Shown: piece after piece, positions 45,011 to 58,423 of the stretch | How the letters are laid out: the number at the start of each line of letters is the position of its first letter | How positions within the stretch are numbered: position 1 is the stretch's first letter | Source of the DNA: Symsagittifera roscoffensis | Lineage: Eukaryota; Xenacoelomorpha; Acoela; Convolutidae | Length of the DNA: 64,000 nucleotides | NCBI RefSeq assembly: GCF_963678635.1 | Contig: NC_087069.1 | Coordinates: 28,429,776 to 28,493,775 of the forward strand | Direction: 5' to 3' | Notes under the pieces: generated by a model | What the model was told of the DNA's origin: nothing | What the model saw: the letters and a program-made list of their open reading frames with translations, nothing else | Database searches by the model: none | Translations under genes and position numbers: made by a program

Positions 45011-45475
45011 ACCGAGATTCCAAACAAGAAAGAAAGATTTTTTAAATCCAATTATAAATTTGTCACAAATATTCATTCGTAGAAGTTTAACTGATTTCCA
45101 AGACTTGGATAGGACAGACAACGGAATCTTTAACAATTCCTTATACTTCATATTTATTTCAAATATATATTTCAAATTGAAGTATGAAGTTTTTTGTTGT
45201 ATAAATGATGAATTGAACTATAATTTAGGCGTCAATTTCATCAGAATTCATTGGTTTGACACTTTTGGTGGTATGGGTTTTCTAAATCAGCACTATTTTA
45301 TTCAAATGTTCCATATTTAAACAATCTGATCCCTGCCCTCGGAAAATCCCTCATTTGTTCTGTTCATAACATTGCCATAATCATTTAGCTTTTGAACAAA
45401 GAAGTTATTTAAAAATCAACCACAAGTTGCAAGTGTATTACTGCTAAAGGTGCTCCCGAAAAATTGAAACGCGTA
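45011..45475. other. AT-rich spacer
   Basis: A short plus-strand frame at 45060-45320 has no recognisable motif. Confidence 0.3.
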
Positions 45476-47400
45476 TCTGTACTGGAAAAATGAGTTGGTT
45501 TGGATGAACGGATGATTATCTAGCTTAAGGGATGGTTGGATGAACGAATTGATTGAAGGCAGAATGGGTGGATGGGTGGCTGGATAGATGGATGGATGCA
45601 AAAATAGTTGTCAAGATGGAAGTCTTTGCTGCTGGTTAAGGGAATGGATAGTTTGAGTGATAGCTGGATAGAAGGATGGCTGGCTGGATGTATGGATGAT
45701 AAAAATGAAGACGGGATGGATGGATGGCTGAATTAAGGACAGTATGGATGGATATGTTGCTTGCATATTCTGGATGGATACACTGGTTCGATATGTTGAA
45801 TAGATATGCTGGATGGATGGATAACTGGCTGGTTGAATGGCTAAATGGGTTGATGGCTGGATACACATTAAACCTGACTGCATAGCCTGATGGACGGATG
45901 AATGGATGTCTAGTGGATAGCCGATGACTGAACAATGACGGCTAGATCGTTGATGGACGACGGCAAGAATGACCGGCACGAGGTAAGGCTCGATGTACGG
46001 ATATGGGAAGAAGGGCTGGTCAAATTCATAATTAAAAATTGATTGAATAACTAGCTGAAGGTATGGATGGATTGACGGATGATTGATGGATTGACGGCTG
46101 GCAGAGATGTTAAGAATTGTTGGCCGGATAGATAGTTGACAGACTGAGTTGAGGTTTAAATTGAATGATGGATCGTTGTTTGACTGGATTGATGAATACT
46201 GCATAGATGAATGACCGGCACGAGGTAAGGCTCGAGGTTTAAATTGAATGATGGATCGTTGTTTGACTGGATTGATGAATACTGCATAGATGAATGACCG
46301 GCACGAGGTAAGGCTCGATGTACGGATATGGGAAGAAGGGCTGGTCAAATTCATAATTAAAAAATGATTGAATAACTAGCTGAAGGTATGGATGGATTGA
46401 CGGATGATTGATGGATTGACGGCTGGCAGAGATGTTAAGAATTGTTGGACGGATAGATAGTTGACAGACTGAGTTGAGGTTTAAATTGAATGATGGATCG
46501 TTGTTTGACTGGATTGATGAATACTGCATAGATGAATGACTGAATGGATAGATCGATGGATGGCTAGATGAACGGATGGCTTCATGATTAGTTGGAGGGA
46601 TGGACGGATGGCTAGATAAATAGATGGCAGGTTGCATAGATCAACCGATGGCTAACTGGATGGTGGTTTAAAGTATCGCCGGTTGCTGGATGCATAGAAG
46701 TATAGAGATTAGTTTGACGGGTGGAGTAACCAATAGATGCATGGATGGCCGATAGATGAACGAGTTGATGGCTAGTTGGATGGTTGGATGTATGGTTGGA
46801 TGGCTAGTTAAATGATTGGTTGGTTGGATGGTTATATAGACGGTTGGCTGAATAGATTGGTAGATGAACAGATGGTTGTATAGAAAGCGGAGTTGCTGGT
46901 AGGGCGAGTGTTATGATAGCTAGAAGAATGATCAGACTGACAGTTTGTCACACGGATGGTTGAATGAATCAACGGCTAGACGATGGAATGGCAGGATTGA
47001 TGGATGGCTAGAAGGATGCGCGATAGGTTGTTTATCTGATAGCAAGATAGTTGGATTGTACAATGGATAGCTAGATGCAAGGATGGTTGAGTGGTTGGTT
47101 GTATGACTTAAATTAATGAATCGCTGGACGAATGGACATGTGCCTGGGTGTGTTGACTGTTAGATGAATTCACAGCTAAAAGGACGAATGGCTAAATGGG
47201 CGAATGGATGTGGCAAATTGGGCGAATGGGGTTATATGGAATGAAAGAACCAATGGCTGGACAAATGTGCCAAAGATGGCGGCTCTAGATCTTTGAATGG
47301 CTTGCTAGATGAGAAGATTGCTGAATGGCTTGATGGATCGATTGTTTATTGGAAACATCATTGGATGGATGGATGGCTGAATGAATTGATGAGGCTAGTT
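45476..47400 (+). repeat. Degenerate GATG/GGAT tetranucleotide array
   Basis: Almost two kilobases of GGATGGATGGCTGG-type sequence with frequent substitutions. Long minus-strand frames rich in Ile-His-Pro-Ser arise from the repeat and are not genes. A larger direct duplication lies inside: 45960-46160 recurs at about 46290-46490, and the phrase GACCGGCACGAGGTAAGGC occurs three times (near 45970, 46210 and 46300). Confidence 0.9.
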
Positions 47401-50400
47401 AGTTCTTAGGCGGCAATCTGAGCACTGCTTTTTGCAGGTCTGCAATTTCTTAAATTGTTAGAACACCACTTGCCATAGATTCAAAAATTCGAAATAAAAA
47501 TTTTCTTAACATCCAAAATTGAAAAATATATATATAAAATAACTCCGTCTAGAAAAAAAATGAGCAATTTTATTTATGTAAGCCAAATCAAACAAGCAGG
47601 TACTTAGAGTATCCTGACATCATCTCATTAAAAGAGCGTCGTCAATAATGAGCTTTGAGGTACTTTTTTTGTATTTTAAAAAGATTTTTTTTGAATTTTT
47701 TGAAAACTCAGAAAAAGCCAACTCTCGAAAACTATTGGCGTTGATTAGTCTTATTTGGAGGAAAACCTTGAATGCCTTGAGAGTGCCCTGACAGCATCCA
47801 ATTATAGGCTGTGGAAGTTCATAATTTTCTAAAACTTAGTCTGTTTTTTTCGTCTGAAAATCATGAAACTGTCAAACACCCAAAAACATAATTTTTTGCA
47901 GGCAAAACTTAAAACCAAGGACAATTCATTTTTCTTCAAGAATTAGTTAAGATTATGCAAATGAGATTTCAATGGCCTGTATTTCGATTGATACCAAAGT
48001 TTCAAGTTTGGGAGGATAGTTTTGAGCAAAAGTCTGAACGTTCAAAAAAGCGATAAAAGTTATAGAAAAAAAAATTTTTGTTTTGAGGTTAAAAGCTTTT
48101 TTTTGTAGAAAACTTTGGGATGTTGAAGCTTGTGCAGAACAATGTAACACACCAAGTAAGTGCTTTCGATTGGGCTCATATTCTTTGATTTAGGAGAGTT
48201 GTTTTTGAGAAAAGTCAAAATTTCGAAAGAGAACGGTCCAAAATAAAAGTTTTCGATTTTGCGAGGACCATAATTTTTGTTTAAAAAAACGTTAAAATGA
48301 TGTATCTTTTTATATAAAAAGCAACAAATTGAATCCAAATCTTTTCAAAAACAATTAATATGCCAAATACCAAAATTTGAGTTCAATTTGCATTGAAAGG
48401 TGATTTTTGCTTATAGTCTGCTTGAGATTTTCAGCTATCAATTTCATGTCAATTTCTTCCTGTGATTGGAACAATTTTTGCAAAACTACTCATTTGAACA
48501 AAAAAATTGAAAAGATTAACTTTGAGCCTCTGTGGTTTAAACGTTTTATCAGATCTATTATATGATAATCACTTTTTAAAGTTTTTTAGCAACAAGACAA
48601 AAATTCATTTATGTTTTAAGATTAGTTGATATTATGCAGTTGAGTTATCCCGCCTGTTTTTTTAATGAAAGCAAAATTTCATAGTTGGGTGGGTAGATTT
48701 TGAGAGAATTGTCATTGTTCAAAAAACGGTAAAAAGTAGAAAAAAAACCTGAAAATTCGAGGTCGATAACTCTTTGCTTACAAACATTTATCTGGAGACA
48801 TTCGTGCGGAGCACTATGTCATACCACGTGCTTTCGATTGAAGTCAAACACTTAACTTTACGAGGTTAATTTTTGAGAAAAAACAAAAATTTTGAAAAAA
48901 AAGTCCAAAAATTAAAACTTCAATTTTCCAAGGACCATACTTTTCGCGTGAAAAAATTTGAGATTAATCTAGAATTCATCATCCAAAAATTGGAAAAGTT
49001 TTTTTAAGCATTGCAATAAATCATATAGCTTAAACGTGCAAAATCTTTTGTTAAGCATGCAAAACCAATTTACTTTAACCTGATGAGTTTCTTGTCACAT
49101 AAAATTAAAAATAGTAAATCGATATATGTTTTTTCTTGAGATTGCAACAACTTCGATCTGAATTTTCTTAAAAACCGTTAATTAGGTAAAGCATCATTTT
49201 TTTTTCGTTTTGGCCTTAAAATTGTGTAATGCTCATAGCCTAATTGCGATAATCAGCTATCAATTTTATGTCAACTTCTACCTGTAAATGAAACAACTTT
49301 TTTCAAGTCTACCAATTCGGACAAAAAAGTTAAAAAAGATAATATTTGAACCTTTCTGGTTTAAAAAATTTATCAAATCTTTCATACGATAGTCAATTTT
49401 CAAGGTTTTTTGGCGAGAAGACAAAAATTGTGTTTTCTGTAGAAACTAATTACGATTGTGCAATTTTCACAGCCTGAGATTTTCACAGCCTGTTTTTTTA
49501 TTGAAATTCAAGTCTATTTGGGAGAGTATTTTTCAACCTAAGTCTGAACGTCCAAAAAACGATTAAAAAACCGAAAAAAATCCGAGGTTCATAACTTTTT
49601 GTTTACAAGAATTTGGAAGGAGAAGCTTGTACAGAGCAACTTTTCACACCAAATGCTTTCGATTGAACTCAAAATATTAAATTTAGGAGGTTACTTTTTG
49701 AGAAAAGTCAAAAATTTTGAAAAAAGCGGTTCAAAACATAATTTTTTGATTTTCTGAGGAGCAACATTTTCTTACGAAAACCTTTCGGGGGTAAAATTCT
49801 ATGCAGAAGAACTCACCACAAACTTTGCTACGCACTGAAATCAAAATCTCAACTAGGAAAATTTAAGAGAAAATTCAACTTTGGTTTTTTAAAATGGTCA
49901 AATCAACAAAATTTTGACCTGTTCGAGAGCTATAATTTTTCGAGTAGAAAAAGTTTGAACTAATATTTTGAGCAGAAGAAGTTCTCACAACCTGTGTTTC
50001 CATTGAAACCAAGTTTTCGGATTTGTTCTGCTAGTTTTTGCGAAAAGTCAAAAAGTTTCAAAAACCAGTCAAAAGTTGAAAATTTGACTTTCACGAGGGT
50101 AATCACTTTTCCATTTACAATTTTGAGGGTAACTGCTAATGCTGGGGAGCTTTCCATAACCTGTTCTAAGCCCTAAAACCAAAATTCCAGCTAGTTCAGA
50201 GAAAATGTCAAAAATCCAAAAAATATAGGTACAAAATTTTCTCCCAAACACTTTTTCCAAGGCTGTAAAAAGTAGGGCACGGTAGGAAGAACCTAGGGAA
50301 TTACACAGGCACAAAGGCTAGCAGGCGGATTTTAATATGGTATCATTTTCTTTTAAATCGACAGTGCTGTTTTTGAGAAAAACTAACTTTTTTGAAAAAA

Positions 50401-51171
50401 AGAAAAATTTTTCCAAAGTGTCTAAGAAAAAACTCGATCTCATACAAATTCATAATACCTGCTCTGAATCTTGTTAAGTATTTTCCCCCTATGGTACCTT
50501 GTAACAAGTTTTTGAGAAAATGTCAAAAATCCAAAAATATAGGTCAAAATTTTCCCCCAAACACTTTTTCGAAGGCTGTAAAAAGTAGGGCAGGGTAAAA
50601 AAGAACCTAGTGAATTACACAGGCACAAAAGTTAGCAGGTGGATTTTAATGTGGTATCATTTTTTAAATTTGATAGTGCTGTTTTTGAGAAAAACTATAT
50701 TTTTTTTGAATAAAGAAAAACTTTTCCAAAGTGTCTAAAGTGTCTCAAAGAAAACTCGATCCCAGACAATTTCATAACACCTGTTTTGGATCTTGTTAAC
50801 TATTTCACCCTATGGTACCTTGTAACGAATCCCCCCCCCCCTATAAAGAAAGAATTGAACAGTTAAGCATATACGAATTTGGAATTGAGGTCTTATGAAC
50901 TTAACGGACCAAAATCAGTATTTCGTCGTCTTTCTTAAAATTATTCGCATTTTATACACTCAAGTTCAAATAACATGGTTTGCAATTCAATTGAAATTTC
51001 GAGCGCATAAAAATGTTGGCCTATAACTGCTGAAGCCATTTCCTAAAAAAACTTACCATGTGACTTGAAAACAATTTCAATATTAGACTAAGTTTAAAAT
51101 TTTGTTGTTTTCGGCTAATATTTTTATCTACTGGAAGTTTTGGTTGAATTGCCTGAACATGCTGTTTAATT

Positions 51172-51195
51172 TGATTGGCTAATATTAGCCAATCA
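51172..51195. repeat. Perfect 24-bp palindrome containing CCAAT/ATTGG
   Basis: TGATTGGCTAAT followed by its exact complement ATTAGCCAATCA. Confidence 0.85.
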
Positions 51196-53804
51196 GATTC
51201 GACTGCATGAATTTTAGCTCAAGATATAAAATTATTGATTTTGGGCCGTTTTGTGCGTGAGACCCGGAAATTGTTAACAGGATCCCCTGTTTTTTCAAGT
51301 GTTTTATATTCTCAACAGTTGTTCGAAAAATCCAAGAATATGCATGAAAATTTATATAAAGCTGTGCTTTGTGTCCTCTGTTTTTTTCAATGAAAACCTG
51401 TCTTTTAAAAGCTTGTCCACTCTCCTAGTCGCTAAGACATTAGAAGTTTTCGAGAAGAGTCAAAAATTTCGAAAGAGAACGGTCCAAAATATAAGTTTTC
51501 GATTTTGCGAGGACCATATTTTTTGTTTAATAAAAAAGCTTAAAATAACGTATCTTTTTCTAGAAAATGCAACAACTTGAATCTGAATCTTTTCAAAGAC
51601 AATTAATTTGCTAAATAATCAAAATTTGAGTTCAATTTGCCTTGAAAGGTGATTTTTGATTCTTATAGCCTGCTAGAGATATTCAGCTATCAATTTCATG
51701 TCAATTTCTTCCTGTGATTGAAACAATTTTTGCAAATCTTTCAATTTGGACAAAAACTATCAAAAAAGATAAACTTTGAAGTTTTCTGTTTGGAAAAACT
51801 TATCAGTTTTTTCATATGATAGTCGATACGATAGTCTGAACGTCCAAAAAACGCTTAAAAAATCGAAAAAAAATTCCGAGGTTGATAATTTTTGGTGTAC
51901 AAAAATTTCGAAGGAGAAACTTGTGGAGAGCAAATTTTCCCACCACCTGTTGTCGATTGAAATCAAAATATTAAATTTGGGAGGGTACTTCTTGAGAAAA
52001 AGGAAAAATTTTGAAAAAAAGCGGTCCAAAATATAAGTTTTTGATTTTTTGAGGAGCAACATTTTCTCAACTAGCGTAATTTATGAGAAAATTCAAATTA
52101 AGTTTTTTAAAATTGCCAAAGCATTAATATTTTGACTTGTTCGAGGGTTATAATTTTTTGAGTAGAAAAAGTTTCGAATAATCGTTTAAGCAGAAGAAGT
52201 TATCACAACCTGTGTTTCCATTGAAACCAAATATTTGGATTTTTACTGCTAGTTTTTGAGAAAAATCAAGAAGTTTCAAAACCAGTCAAAAGTTGAAAAT
52301 TTGACTTTTACGAGTTTGACATTAGAAATTCAGTCTGCTGTTTAAGCAATGTAGCAGATGTTGAAAAAAAGATGAAACTACTTGCAGATGATTCACTGAT
52401 AGGCTTATAGCAACTGGTAGAAGCCTTTCTGACTGATTTCGATATCATTTTTATTGTATTTCTGATTTTTGCTCAAGTAGTATTTTTATACTTAGTGAAT
52501 TTATATAAGAACATTTTGAATATGAGTTGATTTTTTATAGCCAAATTTGCGGAGAGCAGATTAAGATAAACTGACTGAAGCAATGAGTATCAGTTTCTTC
52601 AGCTTAAACACTGGAAACTATAGGATATTGTAACGTAAAGGATAAACTGACAGTATAGGATTTTCGAATGATTCATCAAATTGAGATTCATCTGTTTTTG
52701 TGAAGGGAGTTCACTTTAAACTAACATCACTCAACCGTATTTTGTGGTTTCTAAAATTGACAAAATGACCCTCTCATGATCCTCCTTTCCATTGTCTTAA
52801 TTCACAAAACTTTTGAACTTCGGCACAATGTCAAAATCGCGTCCCACCAGGTCAATAACGTTGTTTTTTTCAACTACGCTTCTTTTAAAGTTTCTGTTGT
52901 TGGTTGATATTTTTCAAGGTGTAATTTGCACAAATCCAGGTTGTCGAAAATTTAGTTGTTTTTTGCTCGCCCAAAAAATGGTGAGATCTAGTTTTTGTCT
53001 ATTGAGAACGGTGGAGTTAAAATGATCAGTTACCATGCTTAGGACTCCTCGGGGGTTGACGTGGTGCGAAATTGTAGGAATCCAAATAATACAATGAATC
53101 AAATTAATTGGAAATCTTACGGTTATTTTTATAATAGAGGAGATGACTGAAAAGTTCCGCAATCTGCACATCGTCTATGGGGCCAGTCTGCGGGTATTGA
53201 AGGCGTTCTAAAAACAACAGACTATTTATGTTCACCCATCTGCCATTTTCTGTGAAACAACAATTGAAGTTCTGAAAACTTGATTCTGTATAAATTTGCG
53301 ATATAATGTTATAATTTTGCGGTTATATACTTACATCAAAAAATCAAGATTTGGCATGGAGGTTTTCGAGAAAAAGCAAAATCCAAACGCAGTAAATTTC
53401 AACGCAGACTTCTCGCAGACTTCTCCCAAAACGCAGACTTCTCCCAAGAACATAAAATGTTTTCCTTGAAGAACTATGAATTACCGTTTCTGCAGGAAAC
53501 ATTGTTGCAACCTGTTTCTTTGCTTGAACCCTTTATTCATGATTTGAAAGGTTAGTGTTTGAGAAAAGTCAAAATTTTTCCATAAACAGTCTCAAAAAGA
53601 ATCAATTTTTTCTTTTCCGAAAACTATTTTTTTACTATCAAAATAGCGCAATTTGGCTTAGGCTGCTGCAGCACATAATCTCCATAATCGTTTTTCTTAA
53701 TGACGCACTGATAAGAGAATTGGGTAGTTTTCCGTAAAAAAGATAAGGTTTGGCCGTTTATGCAACGAGGGTTCCCACAATTTTTTGCTTCCATAAACCC
53801 TTCG

Positions 53805-54190
53805 ATATCAGAGATTTGACAGTAGGTTTAATAAATTTGTCTAAAAATTTCAACTAACGACGAAAACGTCACAAGCCTGACTTTTCTAGAGGCCCAATTT
53901 TTCATAAGAATTTGAAAATCTCAGATTTGCATGGTTATTTTTGAGAAAGTAAATAAAACTTAAAATATGGGCCGAACATTTCACCAGCAAAATTTTCCAA
54001 AGTCCGTAAACTGTATGTTACATTAAAATGAGGCCAGGAGATTATAAATGCAAAAAGGAAAGAAGTTTCCATTGACATATAAATGAAAAACAAATCCACA
54101 GCGTTTCAAAAAAGAGAAAGTGGGTAAAAAGTCAATGAACGCAAAAAAACATATAGCTCATTTCCAGTTCCCCTTCTCTCTTTGGTTTTT
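53805..54190. repeat. Direct copy of 60520-60905
   Basis: About 385 bases, starting 'cagatttgacagtaggttta'-like text and ending 'aaaaagagaaagtgg', recur at 60525-60848 with scattered changes. Part of the roughly 170-bp unit family. The shared block includes 'atgggccga' and 'caaagtccgtaaactgta'. Confidence 0.8.
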
Positions 54191-54680
54191 TCTATGAAAT
54201 TCATTTGAATAAAATGATTTTCCAGGAAATAAAACAAAAATAAAACGTATCAGCGTGAACATGTGAACAAACTTCTACAACAATTCCCGCATGAAAAATC
54301 TGCGTGAACAATTTTTATTTTTTGGCATTTTCATTTGGTTATTTTACAAGAGAAGGAGAGGAGTGCGAAACTGAAAAAGAACTAAAAAATTGTGACTTTA
54401 AATTTCTTTGAATTTCAAAGGACAATTTATAATTGAGACTTTTTTGATAAAATTAATTGAAAAAAACTGGATCAATAGCTGCAGTTTTGATTTCAACTTT
54501 CGAATAACACTTTCTTAATTGAGAGCCCAGCTTTCATATTTTTTAGCAAAAGAAATATAAATAAACTCAGTTAGTACGTCTATAAGTGCATTCAAAAAGA
54601 CAATGTTTAGCTGAGAAACGGTCGCGTTGTTTTTTTAAGTTCGCTGCACAAACTTTCTAAATCTTTCGCCTTCAAAATTC
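54191..54680. other. AT-rich leader to the LINE
   Basis: No supported feature. It may contain the element's 5' untranslated region. Confidence 0.3.
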
Positions 54681-54683
54681 AAA

Positions 54684-55620
54684 ATGGCCTTATTGCAAAA
54701 GCTTTCTTCAACCGATTTAAATGATGGAAATTCTATTACTCGGTCTCTACTAGAACAATTAACTATACAAGTTGATACCCAATAAAATGAGATTATCGGC
54801 TTACGGGACAAAATGGCAGGCTATTAAATGACAATTACGAATTGCAAAAAACGAGTTACCAAATTGAAGAGGTATTCATCTTACATGTGTTTAAATTTTC
54901 ATGGACAATCTGAAGGGGCTGAGCATCCAATACACTCAATCATGAGGATTTTAAGTTCAGTTCTAACTTTCATTGAGCACCAGGATATCGCAGCGTGCCA
55001 CTATCTGCCCGGAAAAAAGCTAAAAATCGACCAATTATTTAAGTTTTGGTACCACCATCAAAGAGATACGGTTTGGAACAAAAAACTTGACTTTTGGGAC
55101 GAGTGGACGGGGGTAAAGTTAATACTAATGATAGGTTAGCTGAGAAATACGGGGATTTTTTCAATTATTGTAGACGATAAACAAATCTCTTGACGTCAAC
55201 GTATAAAAACCAAGTACAAATCAAGATACCAAATAGTGATACTAAATGGAAACCAGCTAAAAATCGAAAAGTAGTCGATGTGTATATGGCAAATGATATT
55301 AGCTTGCACAGTGTAAGTCATAATGTCCCCACCAAAGGGGAAAGATACTTTTGTCTGGCTGATTTTTCCCAAATCAACAAAAATTGTTTTTCATTTTTGG
55401 AACACCTGGAAAAATAAAGGAAATGTGGCCTTCAATTCTCCTAGCAGTCAATACAATCGAATCAAGGGTATTCATGAGGAGAAAAAAGACAAGTTACGTT
55501 GCCTTGTGGAAAAATTGATCGAAAGAAGTTTCCACCCTAAAAAAAGTTTTCTACTTCTGGCGACGACATGATTGATGATACAACTATGAGCAGCAACGAA
55601 AATGAACAAAATGATTCGCA
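54684..55620 (+). pseudogene. LINE ORF1-like remnant
   Basis: MALLQKLSSTDLNDGNSI is followed by a coiled-coil-like stretch (QKLSS...QLTIQVD...EIIGLRD), a stop, then KRVTKLKRYSSYMCLNFHGQ and HQDIAACHYLPGKK, which has the shape of the RRM-like domain of LINE ORF1 proteins. TSTYKNQVQIKIPNSDTKW follows in another frame. ORF1 binds element RNA. Frame changes near 55000 and 55190 kill it. Confidence 0.6.
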
Positions 55621-55859
55621 GAAAGAGATTATTTTCAAAAACAGAAATAACAATTTGTGAAATCTAGCTAAACAACAATGACCTATTGGATTTGTATCCT
55701 TTAGATGGGTATCAAAAAGGAGTTTTTTGTAAATGGACAAAATAGCAGGGCAGGGGGTCTGGCACTTTTTATTTGAATTAAAATCAATTTGTTTCATGAA
55801 ATTCGATCGACTTTGAGAACATTTTGTTAGCTTTGAATTTTGTCAAAAAGGTGACTTTA

Positions 55860-56290
55860 AACATTTGGTTACTGTACCGACAACCATCAATGAATTTCAG
55901 ACATTTTTTATCGCAATTTGAAAGTTTATTTTTTTGATATGAGTTCGAAAAACACTGATCATTCAAAGATTGTTGGTGATATGAATATTGCCGCTTTAGG
56001 TACCGCACGTAATTGTCATAATTCTGATGAATATAGTTCTTACTGAGCTGTTTTGGTTACTCAATATCAAATATTGAAGCATCAAGACAAACTCATAAAA
56101 GTTCTACTTGCATTGATCATTTCATTAGTAAGGTTCACTCGAATGTCACTACTCTGAAAACATCACTGAGTAATCATTATGCTTTAGTTGCACCTGCAGC
56201 AACTTTTTTTAGAAGAAACCAGGGACTGAAAACTAAACAGCGAACTTTCAAATTTTTCCAAAAAGAAGAAAATTTTTGAAGTTTTTGTTT
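55860..56290 (+). pseudogene. LINE apurinic-type endonuclease remnant
   Basis: VGDMNIAALGTA (55968-56003) corresponds to the GDFN motif. CIDHFISK (about 56106) matches the IDH block, and LSNHYALVAP (about 56163) matches SDH with Asn for Asp and the catalytic His kept. The first metal-binding motifs upstream were not recognised. Stops intervene. Confidence 0.65.
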
Positions 56291-56880
56291 GTTATTGACC
56301 AAAAAATTAAAAGAATTGCGGGGGAAGATATTGATAACATGCAACAAAAATTTGACAAAACATGTTTGGAAATATTTGATTGGTTCCCTCCCCTCCGTGA
56401 AGTTTCAAAGCGTTATCAAAAACATCGATAACCTCAGATATTATCAAAATGTGCAAGAAAAGAGACTCATTACATACAAAAATGGTAAAAAGTTCAACAC
56501 AAGAAAATCAGTTTGGTTTTAAAAAATTTAGAAATACGGTGAATCTGGCCATAAGACGTGCTCAACGAAAAAATTACGATAAAATTGGAAGTTTCGTCAT
56601 CATCAAATCAATTGTTTCAACTTTTCAACAACTTTTGTGAAAATAAAAAAGAAGCCCAATCCGAGGTTAGAACCAAACACCCTGAAAGATTTTTTGTGAG
56701 TATTGGAAAACATCTTAGCGAATCTATACGCTTAGCTGGATCTGCCTCAAGACGTTCGGAAAAATATTCTTCGTGTTTTGTACTAGGGGCCCAGCTGAAA
56801 GCTGGAGAGACCTGTTTGATTATTTTAATATTGATTATTTTAAAATTGCTTTAAAATTTCAGGTTTCTCAAATCGATAGC
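56290..56880 (+). pseudogene. LINE linker before RT
   Basis: LRYYQNVQEKRLITYKNGKK then FKKFRNTVNLAIRRAQRKNY and DKIGS, the usual arginine-rich helix before LINE reverse transcriptases, then HPERFFVSIGKHLSESIRL corresponding to the 'NxFFxxIGxxL' block. Multiple frames. Confidence 0.65.
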
Positions 56881-57130
56881 GCCCTTCCTACGCAAAAAAA
56901 GTGAAAGAGAAGCTTATGCATTCATTGGTAACGCTTTGGTAAAAAGTTTTCATGAAAGAACTTTTCAAGTCCATAGGTGTTTCCCTAGACAATAAGGGCC
57001 CAGCTGGAAGCTGGAGAGACCTGTTTGGTTATTTCAGAAAAAACGTTATACAGTGCGACAAGGCAACCGTAATGTGAATTAAACGGGCCTTTCACAGTGC
57101 GACAAGGCAAACCGTATCAATCATGGTTAC
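56780..57130 (+). repeat. Short direct repeats at the LINE interruption
   Basis: GGCCCAGCTG(A/G)AAGCTGGAG followed by AGACCTGTTTG occurs at 56788 and 56996. CAGTGCGACAAGGCAA occurs at 57052 and 57096. The first has self-complementary CAGCTG...CAGCT(GG) words. Confidence 0.6.
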
Positions 57131-57574
57131 ATGCTAAATATATTTAAAATAAAATCATATGCGCAATGCTTCAACAATGTGAATAATTATTCACTAGAAT
57201 TAAGTGAAATGTGTATTTCACAAACCAGCTAACATTAATGAAATAAAGTATTTTTCATTTTTCTAACGACTCTTTAATTTTCGAATTAATTAAATTTTGT
57301 CCAAGCATTGCAAATATGACTATAGTATGTTGACTATAACTGACATCACAAAAACGTTCTGGAAGAAACCGACCTGATTAAAGAGAACTAGCGTAACTCG
57401 TGCAACTTCTTGTTGGACTTCGTCGAATCATACAAAAAAAAATCAACACAAAGCCAAAAGCATCAAGCAAAAGCGCGAAAACGTAAGCATAGCGGATTCC
57501 ATTGTCTAAAAAACACACACTATAAGTATATTGAATCTTGGTTCCAATGCCAAAAAACTTCTAAAAAAACTTTT

Positions 57575-58260
57575 CCTAAGTGTACAGCTCTTCCCCGAGA
57601 CAAATTAATGACCAGCCGCTTGGGCAGGGGAGTTTCCTACAACCTGGTCTATCGATTAAACCCTTAAACCCAAATCTGGATGGGTAGTTTTTGAAGAAAT
57701 CGAAAAAGTTTGAAAAAATGGCCTAAAAACCGAAAAATTGACTATTCCTAAGTGTATAGCTCTTCCCCTAGACAAATTAGGGACAAGCCGTTTATGTAGG
57801 GGGGTTCCTACAACCTGGTCTATCGATTAAACCCTTAATCCCAAATCTGGACGGGTAGTTTTTGAGGAAATCGGAAAGATTTGAAAAAAGGCCAAAAAAG
57901 TCAAAAAAGTGACTTTTCCTAAGCCTATAGCTCTTCCCCTAGGCAAGTTAAGGACCAGCCGCTTGTGCGGGAGAGTTTTCTACAACCTGGTCTATCGATT
58001 AAACCCTTAATTCTAAATCTAGATGGGTAGTTTTTGAGGAAATCGATAATTTCCGAAAAAATAGGCAAAAAAATCAAAAAAGTGACTTTTCCTAAGTCTA
58101 TAGCTCTTCCCCCAAGCAAATTAGGGACCAGCCGCTTGTGCATGGGAGTTTCCTACAACCTGGCCTATCGATTAAACTCTTAATCCCAAATCTGGACGGG
58201 TAGTTTTTGAGGAAATCGAAAATTTCCGAAAAAATGGGCAAAAAGTGAAAAAAGTACCGA
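57575..58260 (+). repeat. Tandem array, four units of about 172 bp
   Basis: Units start with CCTAAG...TA.AGCTCTTCCCC at 57575, 57747, 57918 and 58091 (spacings 172, 171, 173). Each carries ACCAGCCGCTTG, TTTCCTACAACCTGG, TCTATCGATTAAACCC and GGGTAGTTTTTGAGGAAATC. A more diverged fifth unit follows to about 58430. The landmarks match the old array at 47.5-54 kb, so this is a younger, homogenised member of the same family. Confidence 0.9.
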
Positions 58261-58423
58261 GTTGTGAAGCTTTTCTAAGACCGTAGGGGGTGGGGTAGGG
58301 TAAAAATTGCCCTAAATTTTATGCAGGCAGGTAGGTGAAACGCTACTGAATCCATTGGTACCACTTTTTTGAGAATCTGACGGGTAGTTTTTTGGGAAAG
58401 CGAATTTTTCGAAAAAGCGTCTC

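Larger units (their letters stand above)
47480..54190. repeat. Old, diverged satellite-like array, unit about 160-180 bp
   Basis: Blocks recur in a set order: (CA/TA)AACCTG.T.T, then TTGAAACC, then a GTTTTTGAGAAAA.TC word, a TTTTGAAAAAA.CGGTCCAAAA word, and TTTTCCAAAG..GTAAAA. Clear successive TTTTTGAGAAAA-like words occur near 50035, 50190, 50370, 50515 and 50675. Larger near-repeats also occur: 48200-48560 with 51440-51800, and 50210-50400 with 50530-50720. The text 52320-53460 in the middle is mostly unrelated and shows weak open frames only. No gene supported. Confidence 0.7.

Noticed and set aside
45960-46320. GGCACGAGG resembling a cDNA-library adaptor
   Set aside because: It occurs inside a duplicated part of the tetranucleotide array without adaptor context (no adjoining GAATTC). 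Probably coincidence.
45611-46637. Long minus-strand frames (up to 247 codons) rich in Ile-His-Pro-Ser
   Set aside because: They are translations of the GATG-type simple repeat and follow its period. No independent coding evidence.
52813-53171. Overlapping open frames on both strands near 53 kb
   Set aside because: Some protein-like text on the minus strand but in three frames with stops, and no domain or splice signal that I can name.
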